Origin: Ambrosia x helenae
Lineage: Eukaryota > Streptophyta > Magnoliopsida > Asterales > Asteraceae
Length of the DNA: 64,000 nucleotides
Direction of reading: 5' to 3'
NCBI GenBank assembly: GCA_030844895.1
Contig: CM061226.1
Coordinates: 97,625,292-97,689,291, forward strand
A program made the translations under genes and the position numbers. Below, in pieces: positions 46,211-57,690 of the stretch. Position 1 is the first letter of the stretch; each line of letters begins with the position of its first letter. The notes beneath the pieces were generated by a model, which did no database searches, was not told where the DNA came from, and was given only the letters and a program-made list of their open reading frames with translations.

Positions 46211-48100
46211 TCTAGGTTCGTGTGATTTGTACTTCCCAAAATCACATCCGTTCATATCAAACCTTCTATTTTCAAATGCAAGTCACCTCCACACTTAAGT
46301 GTTATTGGATAACTACCAAATAGGGTGATGAAAGTTTCTTCCTTTCATATGTAGCTTGAAAACTTCTCAAGTACCATTTTTGCATCCCTACGGATTGTTT
46401 TTAAATGGCTCTTCCCCCACATTGCTTGCACTTTGATTAAGTTCGAGTAATATCACTCGTGATGATATTAGACACCCGTGATAAGATAACGACTATCTAT
46501 ATCTTTGTGTTATTTAGGTCATCCATTATATTACTCAACCCATATTTCTCACACGAACCGTTTTCTGAGCTATATGAGTTCTCCTCATATTAAGCTAAAT
46601 AGTATCATAACCAATGAACTATTTATTCGGTCCTTTCGAGTCATCCTTTTTAATGAATTATATATTTGCTTTTACACAATTCATTCTTATGTCGTCACAT
46701 ATATTTGAATGTTCAAAGTTAATTTATTCTCCGTGGAGCATCTAAATTAACAAGTATTAGTCTAGCATGCTTTAGACTACGAATACTTAGCATGTGAACA
46801 GAAGATGCATCATTCTGATTCTTCACAGCCTTAAGAGATAACTCACTATCTCTTCCTAGCATTCACGTCTTAGTTTAGACACAAAATGAGATTTTGTTTA
46901 CCATTCCAAAACCTTGGTTTAAAGAATGCTTCAAAACCATAATTAATTCCATCCATTAGGATCACGACTCGGTTGCCTTTAATCTCCAAGGCTTCATCAT
47001 TGACTCTTTAGGACTTAAACATAAGTCTTAATATAATTCACTTTGATGAACATATTCATCATCAACAAGTCAATTAGATTGACACTCAACGACATGACAT
47101 TCACATATGCCTAAATGATATGTATATATTTTGTTGAAACTATTTATTGGGTAACTCTCCCAAAATATATCACGAATCCTCCATATAATTCAACTAACAT
47201 TGATGGTTTGTAGAGACTCTACACATCCATCACTATTCTAAGTCTTTTATAATAAATCTCGCAATATTTATCAAAGACTTATGAATAATAACATATATTT
47301 CTATCATATGTTATAGTCATCAAAACTACATTTGTGCATTGCTACGTAAATGCTCTCAACATTAGATGACATATCTCGTTTTCGTGCATTTAACTTCAAT
47401 ACCCTTGCCACGTTGATCATGATTATCTTAATGGGAATAGATGAAGAGTTTTTCTTCTTAGTCACTTAATTTAATTAGAGACTTAATTTAAAATAAAGGC
47501 TCTAATAAATTGACATAAAAGCTCTAATAAAGTAACATAAGACTTTAATTAGAAAACATGAAACTCTACTCAAGAGTTTACTCTTAATTCACCACATTAA
47601 GATTCCAATTAATAATTATAATTTACCAAATTATAATTTTAATATAATCCAAAATATATATAACATATTACATATATATTTAAACAGATTATAAGGATAT
47701 ATAAACATCAAATCTCAAAGTGTTATTCTCTTCAACACTTTATCGTTCGACGAAATAATACCAATTATATCGTCTCGTGGCATGTTTCGAGGTACCCCCT
47801 CAATACACTGTTTAAAACAACACAGTTGTTTATACTTAACTACTCACAAGTAGTCGAACCAGTAAATATATCCAAAACAACATCAAGTTGTTTTACACTA
47901 AATAGTCTCTCTAGACTATTATATGGTTCAAGTCATCATACTTCTCATACAAGTATCAAACCATATATAATTTGTAAAAGACATGTTTTACTCATACAAC
48001 ACATTTCTACTTTTACAAGTATTTTCCATAAACTATACATATTTATGTTTTGATTACAAATCAAAACCATAAACTCTAATATAGAGTATATGGTTTTCAT
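46211..48100. other. Internal non-coding part of Copia element 1
   Basis: AT-rich; no gag, protease, integrase or reverse transcriptase core is recognisable in either strand. The LTR phrase AAACTCTACTCAAGAGTTT recurs near 47567. Confidence 0.55.
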
Positions 48101-48108
48101 TATTAACC

Positions 48109-48965
48109 ATTTCTAATTCGCTCATTAGAAATTATACGTGTACCATATAAACATATACGGTTTCAAAATTAACCATTTCTAACATACTTGTTAGAATACA
48201 AACGATTACACGTTTCATCATATGGCGTTTTGGTTAAATAAACTTTTTCTACCACACCCGTTAGAAATAAACGATTACCCAAAATCGTTTTAAATATCAT
48301 TGATATTCTCAACCGTTTCTAACATGTTTGTTAGAAATACATGATTATGACAATCATTTTGGACCTTATTGGTTTATATAAAATAAACCATTTCTAACAC
48401 GCTCGTTAGACAATTAAACCATCTACATAAATGGTATTAACTTCGGATTTTCCAAAATATACCCGTTTCAAACTCGCTCGTTCAAAACCGTCGCATTTTA
48501 ACCAAATTGGTTCAATGTTGATTATTTTCCAAAATAATCATTTCTAACCCGTTTGTGTATTTTGTACAATAATCTTTTCTAACACATTCGTTAGAAATAT
48601 AAACATCTTATTTGCCTTTACAAAATCATCAATTTCTAACACGCTCGTTAGAAAAATAAATATATTAGTTTAAAGATTAAACTTTTGATTTTGTAAATAA
48701 TTATTTCTAATACGCTTATTAGAAATTTTTCATGACACGTTATTCTTTCAACGTCGTCGATTCTAACACGCTTGTTAGAAATACATGTTTCAAAACCTTC
48801 TATTTCGAAACCTTTTAATTTTCCAATACTCTTATTAGAAAATGTAAACATTTCAAATGCTTTGAAATTATCTTTCTAATATGCTTACTAGAAAGAAAAC
48901 ATTATCAAATGTTTTTCATGGGTTTACAAATATTATGACTTTTCTAATACTCTCATATTAGAATT
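48109..48965. repeat. Array of about 14 short palindromes, TTTCTAAC-N6-GTTAGAAA type
   Basis: Degenerate copies start at about 48109, 48174, 48247, 48318, 48391, 48467, 48541, 48578, 48634, 48704, 48761, 48821, 48871 and 48941. The arms TTTCTAAC and GTTAGAAA flank a loop resembling ACGCTC. Spacing is roughly 40-75 bp with unrelated AT-rich DNA between. The array is inside the element next to the right LTR, that is, in its 5' leader. Confidence 0.85.
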
Positions 48966-49227
48966 TTAGTATTTCAAAAACGTCTAAATATATGTTAATA
49001 ATCCGGTTTATCTAAACACGACACAAAACCTATGAACCCGAAAAACCATGAATATTCGGATTAAAGATTTCACTCCAATCTCAAATTTAATACGATTCGA
49101 TGTACCACAACATATTTCAAAAGAAAATTATTTACAAACTTTCGCGAACCAAAAAGTCCTTAAGAAGAAGGTTTAAAGATTGGTTCCCAATCTACACGAA
49201 ACTCTGTTTTACTAATCTGTTTAAGTT

Positions 49228-49845
49228 TGTTGGAACACTTACATAATAATCACCGCAACGCCTTTCATACATGAACTTCACATGTTTCCAAGTCCTTGTA
49301 CTTTCTGCAATGAACTGTAACAAAAACGAAATCAAAGAAAAAGGAACCGGGCTTGTGTTTGACACAATTCCCTTAAACAGATTCGTCGTCTGTTCCCAGG
49401 GTACACCGGTTCGAAACAGTGACGATGGTGCACTGCCGGACTATCCCACTTGCCTGAAAAGAAACTGGAACAAAGCTGCTTCTGAAAAAGTTTTGCTGCA
49501 GCAATCGACAATGTATGCGAGTGAATATGTTTCTATTGTGTTGCAAGAGTTTTTGGTGTAATTTTCCATGTATCTTCTTTCTATATATCCAAATGAGGCA
49601 CAAAGCCTTCCATTATATAAGAACATGGATATATGAAGAGTCTTCGTAATTAGAGACTTAATTTGAGACATAAAGACTCTAATTAAGTGACAAATCTCTA
49701 ATTAAAACAAATGAAACCCTCTAATCAAAGACATAAAACTCTACTCAAGAGTTTTAGTCTTTAATTCACCAAATTAAGGACTTATTAATAATTATAATTT
49801 ATTAAATTATAATTTCAATATCATCTATTCACCATATTTCCAACA
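49228..49845 (-). repeat. Right LTR of Copia element 1
   Basis: 618 bp, matches 44109-44726 with about four differences by eye. Confidence 0.95.
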
Positions 49846-49850
49846 ATAAG

Positions 49851-50750
49851 TTGCTCAAAAGTTATCACTGAGGTCTACGTACAACCTAAATGTTGTCTTG
49901 TATGGGTGTGTAGTTGTGTTTTATTTCTTTGGTGGCTATTATGTTTTCGATGAGCTAACAGAACGTTGGGTCCATATATAATAAAAGTTTTATTGGCCGT
50001 TAAAAAAATAATGACGAAATGATATTATAACTAAATATGTATGGATGATGTGTAGTGTGTATATTGTCTTTGGCTCTTTGCTGTTCCTTTGCCATGTACT
50101 ACCCTAAATTCAAATCTTTTTTTTGTGATTGTCCCTAAAAAATTATTCGCCAAAAAGTTATAAAAAAGTCATTTCTACACTTCAGAGGTAAAATTGACTT
50201 CTTAGGTTTCGAACCAACTACCCCATGATTTTTAAACTACAGTAACTTTTTCATACATGAATAAAAGGTACACCATAAAAACGAACAATTTATTTTCTTT
50301 ATTTTTTGTATGGTATTAATATAGTTTTTTTTTTAATTCAAAAAATTAACATGTTACATGATTACAAGGGTCTGTATACACATACTAGACAGATGCGTAC
50401 GCGATGTGACGGGGAATACAGGTTGTGCATTCTAAAATCAAACCGATAACCAATCTATGCTAGATCCGGTAATCCCGTTGTCGGGATATTTGGGTCGGTT
50501 GGATTAGGGTAAGCGGTAATCGATTTTCGGGGTGGGTAAACAGGCTTTTAGCTGTTGAGTTGCTATTGTGGGGCAAGGGTTTTAATTTAATCTTTATTTC
50601 AAACCCAAATTTGTAAGTCAAAACATGTTTTGGCATGTTTTTTGGAATACGATACTCGATATTTACCCTAGAAATCTATACTATACACGTCAGGTTCTCT
50701 GCCTATGTGTTAGTTTTAGTTTCTAAGTAATTATCGTTTACTTATAAATT
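49851..50750. other. Downstream flank of the P450 locus
   Basis: Continues the 3' flank of the P450 gene, split by the Copia insertion. No further coding sequence is seen. Confidence 0.4.
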
Positions 50751-51800
50751 TAAAACTTGTTTAAAGGTTTAGTAAAACTCAGTTTTTTTTCCCAAACCAA
50801 TGTTTTGGAGTTAACCCATCAGGTTTTTGGCACCGGGAAAAATGACATTTTTTTAATTACTAAAACCAGACACACCAAGTTTTTGGAGCCGTTGCCCGGG
50901 AACACAATTAATTTCCAAAGAATGACCCAAGTCACTTAATTAATCGGTTTATTTTTATTTTTCATTTTCTTTTCACTTTATTTTTCTTTTTATTTTTGGT
51001 CGAAAGGGTAGGGTACCAATTCCTAGCGTGTAGGCGCACCCTACCCCACAAACATTATCATCATAATACACCCGCGGAGAAGAAACCATTCGAGGTGGTT
51101 AAAGTTCAAGAACATAACACATCTCTGCGGCCCTATCTCTGTGGAGTGCAATCTACCCGCGCAGGACCTTGCGCCTCGCTAGGCGATGGTCCGCCACAAC
51201 GGCGCGCCAATAGGGGAGGTGCAGCCCCTCTGAGCCCCACTTGCTGCACTGTTCCCTTTGTGTCAAAGTCACTTCAGTCAGTCTGCCAGGAGTAGACTGA
51301 CATAGTCTGGCGCCACCTGACACAGGAGAAATATCCGCCTGCAGCCAATCACAGCGCGACACGTGGACCAATGAGAGGACGGTGCTCCTTATCCAGTTTG
51401 CTTTATGCAAACCTCTCGTCCGGATCCAACTTGATGGGCCAAAGGAAGACAGGCCCAGCAACCGGGCCCAAGCGCACTACTCCGATCATGGGCCGCCATG
51501 TCAGGCCTATGCACACCCTATAAAAGTAGGCTTCCCTCCTTTCAAAGGGTTAAGACATTTCTCAACGAAACACACACACTTAGAACACTTGCTAGTATTG
51601 ATTCTCTTTTGTACTTGTAACCCTTTCGAGTAATAAACGAGATCACATATTTTACAGTAGACGTAGGTCAATGAGACCGAACCACTTATATATTTGTGTG
51701 TTTGCATTCATTATATCTCTCTCCTTTCTCTATCACGGGCCACATATCTAACTTGGTGCGAGCAAAGGATTATATCATGTAGCGAACACGAGTAGCCACC
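50751..51800 (+). mobile_element. Degenerate LTR retrotransposon remnant
   Basis: TTTTTGGAGCCGTTGCCCGG near 50880 resembles the primer-binding-site region of Athila-type Ty3 elements. From about 51140 a promoter-like unit follows, with CACGTGG boxes, CCTATAAAAGTAGG near 51517-51530, and a leader ending near AAAGGATTATATCATGTAGC. A related sequence is on the minus strand at about 60850-61700. Boundaries are not defined. Confidence 0.5.
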
Positions 51801-52157
51801 CTACATTAATTCACGTTAGACTCGTTGTTTCTTCATCGGTCTTCTTTATTTTTCTTTTTCATTTCTCCTTTATTTTCGATGATTGCGGTTGTATTAGTTT
51901 TTCTTTGCAGGTTTACTTCCGGATTGGCCACCTTGAAGAATTCCCGTAAAGGAGACCGAAACCACCAATTTATCAACTTTCTTTTTGGAGGGTTTTTTTG
52001 GTTCTGCTTTATTTTCGTTGGAGAGAGGTTTGTCATGCCATGAGGATAACTTGACCATATATATTATAGGATCGACACAAGAATTAAATATCATGCGTGT
52101 ATCAGATTAAGGGCGGAATCAATGATCCGGTTAGTTGTTTTAGGTGGGTGTTTATGG

Positions 52158-52158
<1 letters not shown>
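51801..52158. other. Intergenic DNA
   Basis: No gene or repeat boundary that I can support. Confidence 0.35.

Positions 52159-52217
<59 letters not shown>
52159..52217. repeat. (AAT)n microsatellite
   Basis: About 19 units. Confidence 0.95.
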
Positions 52218-52439
52218 TGAGAATACACATACAAAGGATTGCACTTGTATTGGAAATTTGGAATGAGCAAAAGTTACAAAATGACTAAGGCATGGGGTAT
52301 TTATAGTAGAACTCATACACCTCCCTTTCTTGCATACTTATCACTCATACATGTGTGGTGGTGGTGGGGAAATGTATGAATCTCATACATGTGGGGGCAC
52401 ATGTATGAGATAACTCAGGAGGTGTATGCAACATATAGA

Positions 52440-52640
52440 ATACCTAAAATACCCCTAAGCCTATAAAACATTCAAACAAGCATAGAACGTATCTAAACAT
52501 AATCCGATAAGTATATCCAAGCTAAGGACATAGCCATAGGGTGCATTTACATATATATTTATATATAAAGAGCCAGCTAGAGGCTGGGCAAGAGTATAAC
52601 CACCAAAAACATAAAAAACGATAAAACTACACCAAGTAAC
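52440..52640 (-). mobile_element. LINE 3' tail remnant
   Basis: On the minus strand it continues the LINE-like coding remnant at 59682-59960 across the second Copia insertion. It reads as a T-rich end with CTGGCTCTTTATATATAAAT, as seen at plant LINE 3' ends. Left limit approximate. Confidence 0.45.
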
Positions 52641-53017
52641 TGTAAGTCCAAGATCTTCTCTACCGGGTATCAAACAAACAATCGAGTGCGGAAAACAAGA
52701 TTGAATGTGAAGAACAAAAGATTAACTCCGATGAAAAACACAAATAATCGCTGCTTTGTATTGCACACGGTATGAAAACCGTCGGGTACAATACACCAAT
52801 CACCAATGATCTCTAGAGAAGCTCTCTAGAGATATATGTTTTGTTTTTGTCAAATGAATGGTCTAACCCTAATCTGAACTAGAACATAACAATATATAGG
52901 ATCCACTAAAGCTTTGGCCCACATGGCCTAACCCAAGTCCATTAACTAAACTAAGCCCAACTAACACAAATAGGCTTAATAAAGACAAGCGTAAACCTAC
53001 TTAAATATAGCCCAACA
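52641..53017 (-). repeat. Left LTR of Copia element 2
   Basis: TGTAAGTCCAAG to AGCCCAACA, 377 bp. Confidence 0.95.
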
Positions 53018-54630
53018 ATATCCCCCTAGGTTTATGCTGTCTTTATCATGGCTTAGTAGGAAGAATCTTCAGATCTTGATCTTCCAATCTTGGGTTCTTT
53101 CTTGTTCTCTTGGAGGTAGCTTCACAACTTTAATCATTATCAGCTTCAGCTTGAACATCTTATTAAAAGAAAACGTGAGAGGAGGATTCTCAGAAGCTCT
53201 TTTCTTTGTCAATCTTCTCTTTCAAGCAACTTTTCAGGTGCTTCTTCACTTGTACTTTCATTGTCAAAAGATGATTCACTTCAGGTTCTTCTGACTCAGG
53301 TACATCTTCTCAGTGTGGAGATTCATGCTTGTCAGCAACTGGAACTCTTTCATTCTTCATCAACCCCTCTTTCTTGATTTGTATCAATTCTGCAAATTCT
53401 CAGAATTTTATAAGCAAACAATTTATGCAACAGAGGGTCCAGTATATACATGAACACCAAGTACATCAGTGTACTTCAATTTTAAAATCTCAAAAACAAC
53501 CTGAATTTTGTTCGAGAATTCGGTCAAATCCTCAAGAATGGTTAATTTTTTTTTATAAAAGAAAACAAACAAATTAAAATAAAACTTCAAACTAATTACA
53601 ATGCATCTTTTTGGTGAGAATCATGTGTAAGAAGATCATATCAGCTTTGTCAAATTGTAACACACCGTTAGTATATTTGTTCTGATAAACTTATAAAAGT
53701 GTCAGAAAGCAGTCCAAGACGATTACCAGCATCGTTTATCCACTTAAACAAACATACACGCACGTCCTCAAGTCCGATATTTTCTTATTTTCTTAACGTG
53801 TGTTAGACCGAAATAACTGTGTGTCCCACATCATGACATACCCCCGCGATCAAGGTATGCACAAAGCTTCTTCATAACAGGTGAGTAAATTGCTGACATC
53901 TGTATGAATTACAAGGTCAAGATCATCGGTGATCAGGTCTGCATATATCTGGATGCAACAGAGAGACCGATGGATTCTCAACCAGGGTGAGGGCAAATAC
54001 CAAATGTTTCAGTATGATCGTTGCATTAGGCTTTTGATTTGCGCCTTTAGCATGAATTCTCTTTGAGAATTTTGGGTTTTGGCATTTCCTTATTGCTCTT
54101 TTAAGACGTCCTGACTGTGCCTAGGTCAGCATATATCTGGATGCAGCAAAAGGTCAGCCAGGACATCCCCAGATGTATCAACAATTTAAAGACCTGAAAT
54201 CTCAGATTTTGGCAATCTATCAACGCAAGATTTAAGACCATAAAATCATACGCCAATGATGTGTTCCCCACAAACTATACAGTCCTTTATCTTTAGCATT
54301 AATTTTGGACTGAGTTCGTAGTGCAGTCTGCCTGCCAGTACATCATATAATGGATCTGCAATCACCCTTGATTTACTTTTCTTTTCGATTTTTAAGGTGT
54401 GACAGTTCAACAGCTGATGTACTATCATTTCTTCTTTTTCGCACCATGAGATTCTCATTTTCTGAATTTTCTATTGTTTTTGTATTTTTCTGAGGGTATA
54501 TCCCCCTAAATTTGTGCTTAAAATTGGAAATTTAAAGAACAAATTTACAACCTAAAACTAAGAAAAATCTTTTTGTGTTTTTAAAAACCATTCTCGAATC
54601 AAAGACCAATTACGTTCAGAATAAAAAGCA
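53018..54630. other. Internal region of Copia element 2 where pol should be
   Basis: About 1.6 kb without any integrase, reverse transcriptase or RNase H motif on either strand; far too short to hold a normal pol. Confidence 0.7.
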
Positions 54631-54825
54631 TCAGGTTTTGAACGTACCTCTTTCGCTGATTTTACCTCCATTTTCTCCTTCAAAGGAAACATACTCACTG
54701 TGTAAAAAGTTAAAATAAATGTATAACAGAGAGATGTCACCTGTCATGTGCATGGAACAACCGTTAGCAACATACCAGTGGTCTTCGACAATCCTCCTTG
54801 GATGTCCCTGCACTAAGAAAGGAGA
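54631..54825 (-). pseudogene. Copia protease stub
   Basis: Minus-strand VQGHPRRIVEDHWYVANGCS then MHMTGDISLLY and YVSFEGENGGKISERGTF. This is the start of the Copia protease region, but the catalytic Asp position reads Ala (WYVANGC). The sequence stops matching soon after, at the pol deletion. Confidence 0.75.
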
Positions 54826-56580
54826 TTAATTAAACATTGGTACCCAGGCCATCGCGGTCCTGGGCATTCCTGAAGCGTCAATGTAAGACACTTCTCTCAA
54901 GCACATGTCCTGCTTCTCATTTAGACATGGTGTTGCTGCCGCCTTTGCTTTCCAAACTTGCTTAGGCTTAATAACCGGTTTTGCTACTTTTGGAGTAGCA
55001 GCTTTCTGTTTCTCAGGTTGCTTCGACTTCTGTGGTTGAACAACTTTCCGTTTGCTCTTGGCAGCATTCCAGTCTCCATTAGATGGTTTACCTTTGGGAT
55101 TAGCATTCTTCCTTGCCTTAGGTTTTTCAACCTTCATTGGCTTGGAGTAGTAGTTATCCCTAGGCATAACCTTCTGATGTTGTCGATAATAGGGCACATA
55201 AGGACGACTTGTGCAGTTTCGTGCAATATGACCGGGTCTTCCACAAGTGTAGCATGTTTGCTTCTTTGCATAAAGATCATATCCCGGTCTGTTTGATCCC
55301 ACTGATGAATGTGAGTGATGGGATCTGTTGGATGATTTGTTTGCAGGTTTTTTAAAGTTTCTGCTCTGCTTAGAACATCTTGAACACCCGTGTGAACAAG
55401 ATTGTGCTTGTGATGAGGACTGTCCTTGAGCTTTTTGTCTAACTTCAGGAACCTGTACATGAGAGTTAGCACGGGTAGTCTTTCTATGTGGTGGCACATA
55501 TTTATCAGTCGTGCCATTAACAGATAGCTCAGAAACAGTCTTTTGCACATATGGTATAGCATCTGCAGACAAATTAGACTGTTTCACACAAACACCTGCA
55601 TTGTTAGTGCAAACAATATCATCCCCCTCAACCTTAACTTCTACCTTTTCTAAATCTGCACATGAAGTAGAAGCATCAGTAACGTTCACACACTTAAAAT
55701 CAGGGACTATTGGCTTTACCACACCCGTGCCAACAGTCTTGGATGAGGGATACTCACATTCTTGTTTAATCTCGACTGGCCTTGAGCACACAGATTCTTC
55801 AGATTCTGGCTCAGTCGAGGGTGTGACATTTGATTCAGCCGAGCCACTTGATTCAGAAACATGTTGTGGCGACTCTGCTGAATCCCCCGTTGACTCAGCT
55901 GCTCTAGAGGACTCACAGTTTGATTCACTCGATTCAACTGCTACTGATTTCTCAGATTCGGTTGTTTCGGGTGATTCACATTTGGAGTCACTTTCAGAAG
56001 TTGATGGGGCAACTGGTTCAACGGTCTGTGGTGCCCTGTACTCTTCATAAATCTTTTTGAATGTTTTCATGAAATCAAACTCAAAGGGCACATTTGAGTC
56101 TGATTGGCCGGTCGGTTCAGTTTGCTCAATATTTGGTTCAGTTTCAAAAACGGTTTCTTTTAAGACATTATTCAATTCAGTTGTGTCATTTGAAACTGGA
56201 ACTTCATCTCTCCTCACATCAAAAACTCTGTCAATTTCTTTATTTTTCTCAAAATTTAATGTCTCAGTCTGCTTTGAAGCATCTTGAGACTTGACAAAGG
56301 TTTTTGATGGAGCCTGCTCCTTCTTAGGTTGTTTGTTCTTGGGTTTACAGATTCGGACAGGGACTGATTTAGGTTTGGAGATCTCATCTTGATCCCTCGA
56401 TGGTCGACTGGTTGGCTCTTCTATGGGAGGACCGTATCCTTTAACAGGCAGAGCCAACAACTCTTCATCCGACATAGGAATTGAAGAATAGTTTTCATTG
56501 AAAGGTGGAGGAATTTCCACAAATCCAATTCCCTTATTCCTCACGTCCTTTGGTCTTAACCTTAACTGGGTATTGATCAT
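54826..56580 (-). CDS. Copia gag, C-terminal part with zinc knuckle
   Basis: 584 residues from ATG at 56580. The long middle is acidic and Ser/Glu-rich (ESSESNCESSRAAES). A CCHC knuckle, CYTCGRPGHIARNC, lies at about residue 440, followed by a strongly basic Lys/Pro tail (KSKQPEKQKAATPKVAKP) and the end MAWVPMFN-stop. Gag packages the element's RNA. The frame overlaps the preceding gag frame by ATGA at 56577-56580; in a single-frame gag one more A in the preceding A-run would join them, so this is probably one gag split by a one-base change. Confidence 0.82.
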   Translation of the reverse strand: MINTQLRLRPKDVRNKGIGFVEIPPPFNENYSSIPMSDEELLALPVKGYGPPIEEPTSRPSRDQDEISKPKSVPVRICKPKNKQPKKEQAPSKTFVKSQDASKQTETLNFEKNKEIDRVFDVRRDEVPVSNDTTELNNVLKETVFETEPNIEQTEPTGQSDSNVPFEFDFMKTFKKIYEEYRAPQTVEPVAPSTSESDSKCESPETTESEKSVAVESSESNCESSRAAESTGDSAESPQHVSESSGSAESNVTPSTEPESEESVCSRPVEIKQECEYPSSKTVGTGVVKPIVPDFKCVNVTDASTSCADLEKVEVKVEGDDIVCTNNAGVCVKQSNLSADAIPYVQKTVSELSVNGTTDKYVPPHRKTTRANSHVQVPEVRQKAQGQSSSQAQSCSHGCSRCSKQSRNFKKPANKSSNRSHHSHSSVGSNRPGYDLYAKKQTCYTCGRPGHIARNCTSRPYVPYYRQHQKVMPRDNYYSKPMKVEKPKARKNANPKGKPSNGDWNAAKSKRKVVQPQKSKQPEKQKAATPKVAKPVIKPKQVWKAKAAATPCLNEKQDMCLREVSYIDASGMPRTAMAWVPMFN

Positions 56581-57440
56581 TTTTTCAACTTTGGGACTAG
56601 AGCAATCGAACTTTTAAAATGAAAATCGGCATTTTCAAATTTAGATTTTAAGTCGATCAATTCCGCGGTTAAAGTATCAGACAGTCGTTTAAAGTGTAAA
56701 TATCGACACTTGTGATCACTCACCTCCTGATGCAAGCGCTTGATATCGAGTTTTTGTTGTTCGACCATTTCTTTATAAGAATTAAATTTCTTTTTAATGT
56801 CCCAAGTGGCCATTTTCTCGTATTCAAGCTGCTTGAATGCAGAGAGAGTTTCTTCTCTAAAACCCTTAATTTTTAACCTGCATCGTTCAGTACAACATGA
56901 TTCAGCTAAAATTTCAGCGTGTACCTCAGATGCGGATGGCACGTGATCATCTGGTTGTGCCATGAAAGCTTGAGCAGCGTGAGCGGCAGGAGCAGCAGAT
57001 GTGACAGGAGCAGCAGGTGTGACAGAAGCAGCAGGAGCGACAGAAATGGCGGGAGCAGTAGGAGCAGCGGGAATGACAGAACAACTTGAATCTGAATTCG
57101 ATGATGGAGCAGCAGAATTTGATGAGCATGTTGCAGCAGAGGTGATGTTATCCAATTCTTTGATAAGTGATATTAACTCGTCTGGCGTCATTTTGGACCA
57201 GTTTATTTCCGTAATGATCCGATTAACGTTCATAAACCAGCTGCATTTCGGCTCATCTGGAATTCTTTTCAAAGCATTTAGAAGACTCTTGTTGACCCCA
57301 CGATTTGCAATCACAATCTCTGCATTCTTCATTTCTGACAGCAGTTCGGTAAATCTGTCAAGCAGTGCATATACGGTTTCACCAGGAGTGTAACCGAAAC
57401 TCTCAAGTCTCTGCTCAAACACCTCACTTTGAGAAGACAT
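56577..57440 (-). CDS. Copia gag, N-terminal part (UBN2-like)
   Basis: 287 residues, MSSQSEVFEQRLESFGYTPG, then LLDRFTELLSEMKNAEI and GVNKSLLNALKRIPDEP, which resemble the UBN2-type gag region of Copia elements. An Ala/Pro run (about residues 110-160) and a coiled-coil-like end (FNSYKEMVEQQKLDIKRLH) follow. It ends KLKK-stop within an ATGA overlap with the second gag frame. The very N-terminal part of a usual gag is missing or lies in the degenerate leader. Confidence 0.78.
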   Translation of the reverse strand: MSSQSEVFEQRLESFGYTPGETVYALLDRFTELLSEMKNAEIVIANRGVNKSLLNALKRIPDEPKCSWFMNVNRIITEINWSKMTPDELISLIKELDNITSAATCSSNSAAPSSNSDSSCSVIPAAPTAPAISVAPAASVTPAAPVTSAAPAAHAAQAFMAQPDDHVPSASEVHAEILAESCCTERCRLKIKGFREETLSAFKQLEYEKMATWDIKKKFNSYKEMVEQQKLDIKRLHQEVSDHKCRYLHFKRLSDTLTAELIDLKSKFENADFHFKSSIALVPKLKK

Positions 57441-57636
57441 TTTAATCTTTAATAGTGATCCCCCAAAAATCTAGACGTTCCCTAAAATTCCAGACTAAGC
57501 ACAGGACGTCCAACCGCAGTCAACCGTCAAAAATAGTACGCAATCTAGTCCACCGTAGACAACCGAATCAAACCGTATGTCGTAAGGTCAATCCCCCCAA
57601 ATTGAGATTGTGCACACCAAATAATGCTAATACCAC

Positions 57637-57637
<1 letters not shown>

Positions 57638-57688
<51 letters not shown>
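57638..57688. repeat. (ATT)n microsatellite
   Basis: About 17 units, in the leader of Copia element 2. Confidence 0.95.

Positions 57689-57690
<2 letters not shown>

Larger units (their letters stand above)
44104..49850 (-). mobile_element. Copia-type element 1, two LTRs, almost no coding sequence
   Basis: The element 44109-49845 (5,737 bp) has two 618-bp LTRs and perfect ATAAG duplications at 44104-44108 and 49846-49850. The G-rich tract CATGTGGGGGA on the minus strand next to the left LTR is a polypurine tract, so it reads on the minus strand. Only a decayed reverse transcriptase end plus RNase H remains (45355-46210); no gag, protease or integrase is recognisable. By eye the LTRs differ at about four positions. 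It is inserted 126 bp after the P450 stop codon. No initiator-Met primer-binding site is seen beside the right LTR. Confidence 0.9.

Noticed and set aside
48109..48965. CRISPR-like regularly spaced palindromes
   Set aside because: Plant nuclear context, degenerate units and variable spacing; it lies inside an LTR retrotransposon. Reported instead as a palindrome array.
52097..52288. Open frame with a long Asn run; a similar one at 57545-57787
   Set aside because: Produced by AAT/ATT microsatellites.
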